The notes under the pieces: generated by a model
Told to the model about the DNA's origin: nothing
What the model saw: only the letters and a program-made list of their open reading frames with translations
Database searches by the model: none
Position numbers and translations under genes: made by a program
NCBI GenBank assembly: GCA_014534415.1
Contig: JACVRM010000035.1
Coordinates: 1 to 16,511, forward strand
Source: Thermoleophilia bacterium
GTDB lineage: Bacteria; Actinomycetota; Thermoleophilia; Gaiellales; Gaiellaceae
DNA: 16,511 nucleotides
Direction of reading: 5' to 3'
In this document: one piece after another, positions 1 through 7,792 of the stretch
Layout of the letters: each line of letters begins with the position of its first letter
How positions within the stretch are numbered: the first letter of the stretch is position 1

Positions 1-878
<878 letters not shown>

Positions 879-881
879 AGG

Positions 882-888
882 ACCTCCT
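882..888 (-). promoter_or_regulatory. Strong Shine-Dalgarno of ftsH
   Basis: AGGAGGT lies three bases before the TTG codon at 876-878 on the minus strand. It decides the non-ATG start of ftsH. Many other starts in this window have no such site. Confidence 0.75.
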
Positions 889-893
889 GTCGC

Positions 894-920
894 AGGGTAG
901 CAGCGGTGATTCGCATCACC
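894..920 (-). promoter_or_regulatory. Hairpin and possible -10 element in the hpt-ftsH gap
   Basis: On the minus strand GGTGAT-GCGA-ATCACC (920 to 905) is a perfect 6-bp inverted repeat with a 4-base loop that fits the GNRA tetraloop consensus. TACCCT (899 to 894), a TANNNT -10 candidate, follows five bases later, and the ftsH Shine-Dalgarno follows that. The repeat could be an RNA hairpin in the hpt-ftsH transcript or a DNA operator lying over the -35/spacer zone of an ftsH promoter. Confidence 0.4.
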
Positions 921-938
921 ACCCCCGACGGATTTCGG

Positions 939-1499
939 CTACGCGGGCTGGGAAGTTAAGCCCTCGTTAAGCACTCCGACGTACGGCAGGTTCCGGTAAC
1001 GCTCGGCGAAGTCGAGGCCGTAGCCGATAACGAAGCGATTCTCGATCTCGAAGCCGACGTAGCGGACCGGCACGTCGATCTCACGCCGTCCCGGCTTCGT
1101 GAGCAGCGCGCAGATCTCCAGAGAGGCGGGCTCGCGCGCTCCCAGGTTGCGGATCAGGTACGAGAGCGTCAGGCCGGAGTCGATCACGTCCTCCACGACC
1201 AGTACGTGGCGGTCGCGGATGTTGATCTCGAGGTCCTTGAGGATCCGTACGACGCCCGAGGAATCGGTCGCCGCGCCGTAGCTCGAGATTGCCATGAAAT
1301 CGATCTCGCACGGCACCCGCACGTGGCGCATCAGGTCGGCCATGAAGAAGACTGCCCCCTTCAGCACGCCGATGAGCAGCAGCTCGCGGCCCTCGTAGTC
1401 GGCCGAGATCTCCGCGCCCAGCTCGGCGACACGCGCGCTCAGGGCGTCGCGCTCGATGAGGATTTCCGAGACGGCGCCCTCGAGCTCGGTCTGGGTCAT
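939..1499 (-). CDS. hpt: Hypoxanthine (guanine) phosphoribosyltransferase
   Basis: Converts hypoxanthine or guanine plus PRPP to IMP or GMP in purine salvage; cytosolic. The 186-residue length is normal for the family. The type I PRTase signature VLVVEDVIDSGLTL (99-112) holds the acidic pair E103-D104 and the PRPP loop. Upstream LLLIGVLKGAVFFMADL (40-56) is the family's PPi-binding loop, and YVGFEIENRFVIGYGLD is the C-terminal base-binding region. The ATG at 1497-1499 overlaps the tilS stop as ATGA and has AAGGA six bases upstream inside tilS, so translation is probably coupled. The reading frame stays open upstream to 1769, but that part overlaps tilS and does not resemble the family. In other bacteria Hpt can contact TilS and influence ftsH expression; whether it does here is unknown. 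Confidence 0.96.
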   Translation of the reverse strand: MTQTELEGAVSEILIERDALSARVAELGAEISADYEGRELLLIGVLKGAVFFMADLMRHVRVPCEIDFMAISSYGAATDSSGVVRILKDLEINIRDRHVLVVEDVIDSGLTLSYLIRNLGAREPASLEICALLTKPGRREIDVPVRYVGFEIENRFVIGYGLDFAERYRNLPYVGVLNEGLTSQPA

Positions 1500-2497
1500 T
1501 CGCCATCCTTCCACGCGCGCACGCCGGGCGCGTCGACAATGCCCGGTACGGCGACGACGTCGTTGCCGCGGACGACGAGCGGCCAGGCTTCCCGCTCGGA
1601 GCGCGGCACCTTGGCGTTCACGAACACGTCCTGGACCTTCGTCGAGCGGCCGGCGAGGCGGTCGCCGGCGCGCCAGCCCCGCACGTGCAGCCCCTCCAGC
1701 TCCGTTTCGATCGTCCAGGCGCCCCAGCGGATGCGGCCCTCGAGCGAGACCGGACCGCGCTCGATCCACAACCGGTCGTACTCGCGCACGGCCTGGAGCC
1801 CGGCGCCAAGGTCGATGCGCTTCGACCCCTCACGAGAGGCGAGCAAAGATAACAGGGCGTCCTCCACGCGTCGCGGCAGGCGCCGGCGCTCCTCGGCGAG
1901 CTCGAGCAGGTTCCGGTCGGCGGCTGGATGGAGCCGCCGCAGAAGAGGCAGAATCTCGTCTCGAATCAGTCCGCGCGCCGTGTCGGGGTTCGACGTGTCG
2001 ACGCGGAACGCGAGCCCCTCGGCGCGGCAGTAACCCTCGGTCTCGTCGCGCCACAGGACGAGCAGAGGGCGTACGACGCCGTCCTCGCGCTTGATCTTGA
2101 TGCCGCCCGGCTGTCCACGCGAGACGAGGCGGTAGAGGACCGTCTCGACCTGATCGGACGCGGTGTGCCCCGTCGCCCGGAGCCCCCGGCCGGCCGTCAG
2201 GCCATACCGGGCCTCGCGCAGGGCCGCTTCACTTCGTGGCTGACAGCCACTAGCGTCGAGCACCTCGGCGCCGAGTGTCTCGCGGCAGAAGCGCGCGTCT
2301 TCGTCGGACTCGGCGCCGCGCAGCCCGTGGTTCACGTGCACCGCCGAGACGCGGTAGCCGACCGTCCGGAGTACGTGCCACAGGCACGTCGAGTCCGGGC
2401 CGCCCGACACGAGGCACGTCACGGCCCCGCCGGGCGGAATCAGGTCGTGTCGGCGGATGTGCCGCTCGACGCGCGAGCGCACGTCATCGGCGTCCAT
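1496..2497 (-). CDS. tilS: tRNA(Ile)-lysidine synthetase
   Basis: TilS attaches lysine to C34 of tRNA-Ile(CAU) using ATP, changing both codon reading and aminoacylation; it is normally essential. The 333-residue product has the PP-loop SGGPDS (31-36), the HVNHGLR motif (54-60), GHTASDQVETVLYRL (110-124), DTSNPD (167-172), and a C-terminal substrate-binding domain containing GDRLAG and a KVPRSERE stretch (about 270-325). The ATG at 2495-2497 shares one base with the cyclase stop (TGATG), and the 3' end overlaps hpt by 4 bp. There is only a weak Shine-Dalgarno, which suggests translation depends on ribosomes finishing the upstream cyclase gene. The same frame is open far upstream (to 3220) but conflicts with the clear cyclase/ATPase protein, so I reject that extension. 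Confidence 0.95.
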   Translation of the reverse strand: MDADDVRSRVERHIRRHDLIPPGGAVTCLVSGGPDSTCLWHVLRTVGYRVSAVHVNHGLRGAESDEDARFCRETLGAEVLDASGCQPRSEAALREARYGLTAGRGLRATGHTASDQVETVLYRLVSRGQPGGIKIKREDGVVRPLLVLWRDETEGYCRAEGLAFRVDTSNPDTARGLIRDEILPLLRRLHPAADRNLLELAEERRRLPRRVEDALLSLLASREGSKRIDLGAGLQAVREYDRLWIERGPVSLEGRIRWGAWTIETELEGLHVRGWRAGDRLAGRSTKVQDVFVNAKVPRSEREAWPLVVRGNDVVAVPGIVDAPGVRAWKDGE

Positions 2498-4779
2498 CAA
2501 ACGCTCGGAGCCAGCACCCCGGCCCGCTCGCCCATCCCGGCCAGCCAGGCGGTCACGGCCTCGCGCTTGCGCGCGAGCGCCTCCGGGGGCACGCGCGCGA
2601 GCGCGGCCTCGCGCACCAGCGGGTGGCCAAACGTGTACTCCGGCTCGCCGGCGAGCGTCGACACCGCCTCGGAACGGACGACGTCCGCTCGCGCAAGGGC
2701 GTCGAGGACCCGGCACGCCTCCTGCGTCGAGACCCCCGCAAGTGCGGCGACCGCCCCGGCCCAGAAGGTGGTTCCCACGATCGCGGCATCCGCCGCCGCT
2801 GCTGCGAGTTCGGATGGCAAGGTGTCGAGGCGGGCGGCGAGAGCCGCCTCGATCGTCGATGGCGGCTGCACGGCCCCCAGCCGGGCCGCCTCGACCGCGT
2901 AGAGCGGGTTCCCGGCGCAGGCGGTCACGAGCGCGGGTGTGGGCGGCGCGCCGAGCAAGTGGCCGAACAGCCGTGCCGTCTCGTCGGCTTTCAGCGGCTC
3001 GACGTCGACGCGCGTCACGCTGGCACGCCGAGCCGCCCACTCTGCACGCCGCTCCCAGACCGCCGGCTCCGCGGTGCAGAGGACGAGGAGCGGCGCCCGC
3101 ACGGCCGTATCGGCCACGTGCTCGACGAAGGCGAGCAGCCCGTCGTCGGCGTGATGGACGTCCTCGAAGACGCAGACGAGCGGCCGCTGGGAGGCGACGA
3201 ACTCGAGGAAGCGGCCGCACGCGGCGAGATCGGCTTCCCCCGTTCCCGCTGCGACGAGCGCCGCGAGCGGTCCGGCCAGGCGGTCTCGCTCGCTCTCGAC
3301 GGGCGTGACGGCGCGCACGGCCGCCGCGAGCTTGGCTCTCGCCTCCTCACGCGCGTCCGACAGAAGCACGCCGGCGTGCTCGGCGACGACCTCGGCGAGC
3401 GCGGAAAGCGGCACGGCGAGCCGTGAGCGGCCGCGCCGCCAGTGCACGAGCTCGCGCTGCTCGCTCACGTAGTCGCGGAACTCGAAGACGAGCCGGCTCT
3501 TGCCGACGCCCGGCGCGCCGGCCAGGATCACGGCTTGCGCCGAGCGCTCGTAGAGGACTCGCGCGAACGTCCCTTTGAGTAGCGACAGCTCGGCGCCGCG
3601 GCCGACGAGCGGCGCATCGCGCGACGCGTGTGCGACGTCGGCCTCGCGCCTGACCGAGCGCGCCCGGTATACGGGGAGCGGCTCCGGCTTGCCCTTGAGG
3701 GCGACCGGCTCCAGCGCCTCGTAGTCGACCGCGTCGGCGGTCGCGGCGCGCGTCGCCTCGCCGACGACGACACCGCCGACGTGCGCGACGCCGAGGAGGC
3801 GCGCGGCGGTGTTCACCGTGTCGCCCGTCACGATCCCCTCGCCCTCCTCGGGCCGCGCTCCGAGCGCGACGACGACCTCGCCGGTACTGACAGCCGCCCG
3901 CACGGCGACCTCGCGGAACGCGTCGTCTTCGTCGAGCGCGAGCACGACCTCGGGCAAACGCAGCGCAGCGCGCACCGCGCGCTCCGCGTCGTCCTCGCGG
4001 GCCACCGGAGCACCGAATACCGCCATGACCGAGTCGCCGACGAATTTCTCGACCGTCCCGCCGAAGCGCTCGATCTCCCGCTTCAGCGCCCCGAAGTAGG
4101 GCGTGAGGAGCGCGCGCAGCTCCTCGGCGTCACCGCTGTAGGCGCGCAGCGAGAAGTCCACGAGGTCGGCGAACAGGATCGAGACGACCCGGTTTTCCTC
4201 GGCGACATCGTCGCTCGGCGCGCCCGTCTCCGCATGCTCGTCGGGCCGCTCACCGGGCGAGCAGGAAAGGGCGCTCCACATCGGGGTCGGCTCGACGCGT
4301 CCGGGCAGGCTGATCTGGCCGAGCGGCTCGTACTCCACCGCGTCGCCGGTCGCCTCGTAGGTCGGCTGCGTCACGGCGACGCCGTTTACCGGTGCCGCGC
4401 CCTGCGCGAACCCGGCGACGTTGACGACGTCGCCGATCACCGCCCCATCGTCGGCCGCCTGCAGCTCCGAGTTGACTCCGACCCGCACCGCGAGCGCGAG
4501 CCGCGGCTCGGCGGCGTTGAGCTCGGCCACGAGCTCGGGGATGCGCAGGGCAGCGCGGACGGCCCACTCGGCGGCGTCCGGTCGGCCGTCCGCGCCGAAC
4601 ACCGCCACGACGCCGTCGCCGATGAACTTCTCGACCCGGCCGCCGCAGCGCTCGATCTCCTGGCGGACGCGCTCGTGGAACGGCCGCTGGAGCGCGCGCA
4701 CCTCGGCCGGGCCGACGCTGTGGGAGCGCGACGTGAAGCCGACGAGGTCGGCGTAGACGACCGAGACGAGCCGCTGCAT
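2497..4779 (-). CDS. Tandem class III adenylate/guanylate cyclase fused to AAA/STAND ATPase
   Basis: A 760-residue protein. Cyclase domain 1 (about 1-170) has metal-binding D11 (ADLVGF) and D55 (KFIGDG), and N120, but F124 stands where the transition-state arginine is expected. Domain 2 (about 195-375) has D205 (ADLVDF), D249 (KFVGDS), N323 and R327 (GDTVNTAARL). An ATPase follows, with Walker A GAPGVGKS (421-428) and Walker B LVCVFEDVHHADD (534-546), and then a winged-helix-like segment ending about 745. Relatives usually continue into TPR repeats; this one stops there. The product (cAMP or cGMP) and the signal cannot be read from sequence. The ATG at 4779 is chosen because GGAAAGG lies upstream and the longer in-frame start (4851) would overlap the divergent gene. 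It heads a run into tilS-hpt-ftsH. Domain calls are firm; activity is inferred. Confidence 0.9.
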   Translation of the reverse strand: MQRLVSVVYADLVGFTSRSHSVGPAEVRALQRPFHERVRQEIERCGGRVEKFIGDGVVAVFGADGRPDAAEWAVRAALRIPELVAELNAAEPRLALAVRVGVNSELQAADDGAVIGDVVNVAGFAQGAAPVNGVAVTQPTYEATGDAVEYEPLGQISLPGRVEPTPMWSALSCSPGERPDEHAETGAPSDDVAEENRVVSILFADLVDFSLRAYSGDAEELRALLTPYFGALKREIERFGGTVEKFVGDSVMAVFGAPVAREDDAERAVRAALRLPEVVLALDEDDAFREVAVRAAVSTGEVVVALGARPEEGEGIVTGDTVNTAARLLGVAHVGGVVVGEATRAATADAVDYEALEPVALKGKPEPLPVYRARSVRREADVAHASRDAPLVGRGAELSLLKGTFARVLYERSAQAVILAGAPGVGKSRLVFEFRDYVSEQRELVHWRRGRSRLAVPLSALAEVVAEHAGVLLSDAREEARAKLAAAVRAVTPVESERDRLAGPLAALVAAGTGEADLAACGRFLEFVASQRPLVCVFEDVHHADDGLLAFVEHVADTAVRAPLLVLCTAEPAVWERRAEWAARRASVTRVDVEPLKADETARLFGHLLGAPPTPALVTACAGNPLYAVEAARLGAVQPPSTIEAALAARLDTLPSELAAAAADAAIVGTTFWAGAVAALAGVSTQEACRVLDALARADVVRSEAVSTLAGEPEYTFGHPLVREAALARVPPEALARKREAVTAWLAGMGERAGVLAPSV

Positions 4780-4832
4780 GTCTGGCCTTTCCGAACGTAC
4801 CACCCGCGCCGCGCCCGAGCTACCGTGCGGCC
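4780..4832. promoter_or_regulatory. Divergent promoter region between the cyclase and PGRP genes
   Basis: A 53-bp gap between two outward-facing starts. On the plus strand TACCGT (4821-4826) stands exactly 6 nt before the GTG at 4833, so a transcript would begin at or next to the start codon. On the minus strand TACGTT (4799 to 4794) would start a transcript about 7 nt ahead of the cyclase ATG. I see no good -35 hexamer for either. Confidence 0.45.
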
Positions 4833-5495
4833 GTGTCGCCCCGCCTCTCACGGCGCGACTTTCTGCGTTGGTCCGGCGCGCTCGCCGTCGCCGTTGCGGC
4901 CCCGCCCGACGTCTTCGGCGCCTCCACGATCCAGGTCATCTCCCGCGAAGCGTGGGGCGCCGAGCCCCCGCTGCGCTCGTTGAGGCCACACGAGATCCGC
5001 CGTATCACGGTCCACCACAGCGGCGTCGAGCTCGCCTCGAACCGGCTCGCGCCGGCGCGGTTCCGCTCCCACCAGCGCGCGCACCGGGCGCGCGGCTGGC
5101 CCGACATCGCCTATCACTTGCTGATCGACCGGCACGGCAACGTCTACGAGGGGCGCCCGCGCTGGGCCAGCGGAGATACGGCGACCGCCTACGACCCGCG
5201 CGGCGACCTGCTCTTGCTCTGCGAGGGGCATTTCGGCAGGCAGGAGCCGTCCGAGGCGCAGATCGGCTCGCTCGTCGCAGTGCTCGCGTGGGCGGTGCGG
5301 CGGTACGGCGTGCCGGTCTCGGCGATTCGTGGGCACCGCGCGTACGTGTCGACTGCCTGTCCCGGCGCGCGGCTCGAGCGCCGACTGCGCGAAGTGCGGC
5401 GACGCGTGAAAGCTGGCGGGGCCGGCGAGCTTGCGCTCGTGCGCGGCGCGGCGGCGCAAGCCCGCGTGCGAGCGATCGAGGCAGGCCGGCGCTAG
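4833..5495 (+). CDS. Tat-exported PGRP / N-acetylmuramoyl-L-alanine amidase (amidase_2 fold)
   Basis: Predicted to cut the bond between MurNAc and the stem peptide of peptidoglycan, or to bind peptidoglycan, outside the cytoplasmic membrane. The 220-residue product begins with a twin-arginine signal (SRRDFLRW, R7-R8) and a hydrophobic stretch to about residue 30. The amidase_2/PGRP domain spans about 33-190. The zinc ligands of the family are all present: H61 (TVHHSG), H168 (RGHRAY) and C176 (TACPG), with the usual 8-residue spacing between the last two. Y94 (IAYHLLID) matches the active-site tyrosine, and T174 sits where T7 lysozyme has a lysine. This supports a working enzyme. The GTG start has no Shine-Dalgarno but has a TANNNT element 6 nt upstream. 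The C-terminal 30 residues are Ala/Arg-rich with no recognised role. Confidence 0.93.
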   Translation: MSPRLSRRDFLRWSGALAVAVAAPPDVFGASTIQVISREAWGAEPPLRSLRPHEIRRITVHHSGVELASNRLAPARFRSHQRAHRARGWPDIAYHLLIDRHGNVYEGRPRWASGDTATAYDPRGDLLLLCEGHFGRQEPSEAQIGSLVAVLAWAVRRYGVPVSAIRGHRAYVSTACPGARLERRLREVRRRVKAGGAGELALVRGAAAQARVRAIEAGRR

Positions 5496-5695
5496 TCGAA
5501 CGGGCCGGGCATGTGGCCTGGAGGGCGATCCGTCTCGCGTGGCAGCGGCGCGCGCGCCGGGCGTGAGCGGTGCACGTACGACGCCAGCTCGAGCAGCGCC
5601 CACCGGCCCACCCAGACCGCGAGCACGGCGCCGGAGAGCGCCGCTACCAGGTGGGCGCGGCGCACCAGGCGTCCAGACGCTCCAGGGCGACGCAT
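5492..5695 (-). CDS. Possible small membrane protein (67 residues), function unknown
   Basis: An open frame encoding a basic N-terminus (MRRPGASGRLVRR), one strongly hydrophobic segment (about residues 15-42) and a Pro/Arg-rich polar tail ending GPFD. That layout is typical of a single-pass membrane protein. The first 52 bp overlap the end of the histidine phosphatase gene in another frame. AGGAG stands only 2 nt before the ATG, which is short; a GTG at 5663-5665 is an alternative start giving 57 residues. The stop codon interlocks tail-to-tail with the PGRP stop in one CTAG. I recognise no family. In such GC-rich DNA a chance ORF is a real possibility, but the hydrophobic segment and the exact fit of the gap favour a gene. 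Confidence 0.42.
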   Translation of the reverse strand: MRRPGASGRLVRRAHLVAALSGAVLAVWVGRWALLELASYVHRSRPARAPLPRETDRPPGHMPGPFD

Positions 5696-6237
5696 AGCTC
5701 CTCGCGCGTAAGCCGGTAGGCGCGTGCGTACTCGACGAGTTCGACTCGGCGGCTGATTCCGTCGCCTCGAGCGGCGCCGAGCAGGTACGCGAGCGGCAAC
5801 GAATGGAGCACGACGAGGATGCTGGGCTCGGGTCGCGCGAGCAGCCGGCGGAACCCTTCGGCGTAGCGCGTTGCGACGATGAGCCGGCTCTCTCCTCCGC
5901 CCGGCGGCTCGTCGCGCGACCCGTGCGCCCAGCACCACTGGCGGTACGCGTCCAGAGGACCGCCCTCGAAGTCGCCCGCGCGCGGGTCGTTCAGCTCTGG
6001 CCAGACCTCCACCGGGATCCGCCGGCCGTCGAGCGCGAGCGCCGCCGTTCGACGGGTCCGCTCGAACTCGGTGACCACGCAGAGGTCGATCGCGTCCTTC
6101 GCGAGCGCACGTCCGAGCTCCCTGGCCTGCGCCTCGCCTGCGGGCGTCAGCCCGACGACCACGCGAGGGTCGCCGCTGACGGCGCGACGCGCGCTCAGCT
6201 CGCTCTCGGCATGGCGTACGAGGATCGCCTGCTCCAT
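5644..6237 (-). CDS. Histidine phosphatase superfamily protein (phosphoglycerate-mutase-like)
   Basis: A 197-residue branch-1 histidine phosphatase. The phospho-accepting histidine H9 lies in the LVRHAES motif (6-12), preceded by R8. R60 in FERTRRTA matches the second arginine of the pocket, E81 (PELNDPRAGDFEG) is the likely proton donor, and H145 (VVLHSLP) is the second catalytic histidine. All core residues are present, so activity is likely, but the substrate cannot be told from sequence; relatives act on sugar phosphates, nucleotides or phosphoproteins. It begins 9 nt after the GNAT stop and is probably co-transcribed with it. No clear Shine-Dalgarno is seen. The 3' end overlaps a possible small membrane-protein gene. 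Confidence 0.88.
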   Translation of the reverse strand: MEQAILVRHAESELSARRAVSGDPRVVVGLTPAGEAQARELGRALAKDAIDLCVVTEFERTRRTAALALDGRRIPVEVWPELNDPRAGDFEGGPLDAYRQWCWAHGSRDEPPGGGESRLIVATRYAEGFRRLLARPEPSILVVLHSLPLAYLLGAARGDGISRRVELVEYARAYRLTREELCVALERLDAWCAAPTW

Positions 6238-6246
6238 CGGCCGAGC

Positions 6247-7026
6247 CTAGAAGAGCACGCTGCGGTAGGTGAGCGCCCGGCGCATGCCGATCGCCTCGTA
6301 GACGCGGATCGCGGCCTCGTTGTCGGTGCGCACGAACAGACACACGGTCGGAACGCGCTCGAGCAGGAAGCGGCAAAGATCGCGCATGCCGCGCGTCGCG
6401 TAGCCGCGACTCCGCACCTCCGGATCGACCCAGACCTGCTGGATCTGGACGGCTCGAGGCGTCCACGCCGACGCCTCGGCCTTGAAGAGAATCGCCCCGT
6501 CTTCGAGCCACACCCACGAGCGCCCCTCCTCGATCTGCGTCCGCGTACGCCAGCGGAACGCCTCGGCGTCCCGCATGAGCGGGTCGACGCCGAGCTCGCC
6601 CTCGTGCGCCGCGGCGGACGCCGGCACGAGCCGGTCGAGATCTTCGAGCGTCGCCGGCCGCAGACCGGTCTCACCCGGCTCCGGCGGATCTTCGATGACG
6701 AACACGGGCTGCCCGGGCCGGTCGTCGCGCGGCCGCGGCAAACGAATGCGGGCCGCTTCCCAGAGGTCAGTGACGGCGCCCTCCTCCCCGATCAACATGC
6801 GAGTGCGCCCGCCCGCAACCGCGCCGGCGAACGCGTCGCAGCCCTCGCCGGACGGGACGGTGTTCGCGCCGAGGTGACACAGCGCGACCAGTCGCCTGCG
6901 CCGCTCGACAGCGCGGAAGCGCCCCATCCGCCTGCGCGCTGCGTCCTCGAGGAAGACGCGCTCCACCGGATTTGCAGCGCAAAAATCGAGGATCTGCTCG
7001 ATGGTCGGCTCGACGAGTCGCGCCAT
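6247..7026 (-). CDS. GNAT N-acetyltransferase with DUF4081-like N-terminal domain
   Basis: A 259-residue two-part protein. The C-terminal half (about 120-259) is a GNAT domain: the beta-4 strand QIQQVWVDP (195-202), the acetyl-CoA pyrophosphate loop RSRGYATRG (205-213) and the motif-B region NEAAIRVYEAIGM (236-248). The N-terminal 110 residues resemble the DUF4081 domain found in front of GNAT in actinobacterial proteins such as the mycobacterial Rv2867c type, judged from general pattern only. The acceptor is unknown. The gene is divergent from PNP and leads into the histidine phosphatase. AACGAT stands 6 nt before the ATG with no Shine-Dalgarno, so the message may be leaderless. Confidence 0.86.
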   Translation of the reverse strand: MARLVEPTIEQILDFCAANPVERVFLEDAARRRMGRFRAVERRRRLVALCHLGANTVPSGEGCDAFAGAVAGGRTRMLIGEEGAVTDLWEAARIRLPRPRDDRPGQPVFVIEDPPEPGETGLRPATLEDLDRLVPASAAAHEGELGVDPLMRDAEAFRWRTRTQIEEGRSWVWLEDGAILFKAEASAWTPRAVQIQQVWVDPEVRSRGYATRGMRDLCRFLLERVPTVCLFVRTDNEAAIRVYEAIGMRRALTYRSVLF

Positions 7027-7078
7027 GCCCTGATCGTTGCAAGCGGAACGCCGTGCCGCGACGACCTAGAGTGCGCGC
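7027..7078. promoter_or_regulatory. Divergent promoter region between GNAT and PNP genes
   Basis: A 52-bp gap. On the plus strand TAGAGT (7067-7072) lies exactly 6 nt before the PNP GTG at 7079, so the predicted first base is the G of the start codon. On the minus strand AACGAT (7038 to 7033) lies 6 nt before the GNAT ATG; only the A2 and T6 positions of a -10 are kept. A TTGCAA at 7037-7042 is too far (about 24 nt) to be a normal -35 for PNP. Confidence 0.45.
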
Positions 7079-7792
7079 GTGCCCATCCACCTCCGCGCCG
7101 AAGCGGGCGACTACGCCGACGCGTGCCTGTTGCCGGGCGATCCGCTGCGCGCCCGCTACATAGCCGAGACGTTCCTCGAGGGCGCACGCCAGGTGAACAG
7201 CGAGCGCAGCCTGCTCGGGTACACGGGCGAGTACCGCGGGCGGCCCGTCTCCGTGCAGGCGTCCGGTATGGGCTGCCCGTCCGCCGGCATCGTGATCGAG
7301 GAGCTCGTCCAGCTCGGGGTGAGGCAGATCGTTCGCGTGGGCACGTGCGGCGGCCTACAGCCGGACCTCCAGATGGGCGACCTGATTCTCGCGATCTCGG
7401 CCGTGCCGGCGGACGCAACGGCAACGCACCTCGTCGGCGGCGAGCCGCACGCACCGACGGCCGACTGGGAACTCGTCCACGCGGCCGTCCACCAGGCGAA
7501 GCACCTCGCGAAGCGTGTACGCGTCGGACCGATCGTCTCTAGCGACATCTTCTACAACCCCGACGGCGGCCAGTATCAGCGGTGGTCGGAGCGCGGCGTC
7601 CTCGCCGTCGAGATGGAGGCCGCCCTCCTCTTCACGCTCGGCGCGCTGCGCGGGATCCAGGCCGGCTGCCTGCTGATCGTGAGCGACGTCGTCGTCGAGG
7701 GCGAGTTCGTCCGGATCTCCGACGAGGAGATGACGCGCGCGGTCGACGGGATGACTCAGCTGGCGCTCGCCGTCGCGACCGACGAGCGTTGA
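7079..7792 (+). CDS. deoD: Purine nucleoside phosphorylase, DeoD (hexameric) type
   Basis: Splits purine (deoxy)nucleosides with phosphate into base plus (deoxy)ribose-1-phosphate. At 237 residues it has the family's length and landmarks, nearly in E. coli DeoD numbering: G20 and R24 (LLPGDPLRA), R43, R86-VGT (phosphate site), E178-M179-E180 (ribose site) and catalytic D203 (IVSDVV). SSDIFYNP (154-161) matches the DeoD SADLFY region. The catalytic Asp argues against uridine phosphorylase. The GTG start is preceded by TAGAGT with 6 nt spacing. The gene overlaps the lipid kinase that follows by 4 bp (TTGA). With hpt nearby, the window holds two steps of purine salvage, although the two are not in one operon. 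Confidence 0.94.
   Translation: MPIHLRAEAGDYADACLLPGDPLRARYIAETFLEGARQVNSERSLLGYTGEYRGRPVSVQASGMGCPSAGIVIEELVQLGVRQIVRVGTCGGLQPDLQMGDLILAISAVPADATATHLVGGEPHAPTADWELVHAAVHQAKHLAKRVRVGPIVSSDIFYNPDGGQYQRWSERGVLAVEMEAALLFTLGALRGIQAGCLLIVSDVVVEGEFVRISDEEMTRAVDGMTQLALAVATDER

Noticed and set aside
1500..1769. N-terminal extension of hpt
   Set aside because: The extension overlaps the conserved C-terminal domain of TilS and matches nothing in the Hpt family. The ATG at 1499 gives the normal length and has a Shine-Dalgarno.
2498..3220. The tilS reading frame stays open far upstream, suggesting a 574-residue protein
   Set aside because: The upstream part is Arg/Ala/Gly-rich with no domain and lies on top of the clear STAND ATPase sequence in another frame. 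Long open frames are expected in such GC-rich DNA.
4780..4851. Longer cyclase start at 4851
   Set aside because: It would overlap the divergent amidase start and adds a segment with no similarity to the beginning of a cyclase domain. The ATG at 4779 has GGAAAGG upstream and starts right at the first beta strand.
5486..5508. CCGGC-N13-GCCGG inverted repeat near the amidase stop as a terminator
   Set aside because: It has only five pairs with a long loop and no T-run; such matches arise often by chance in this composition.
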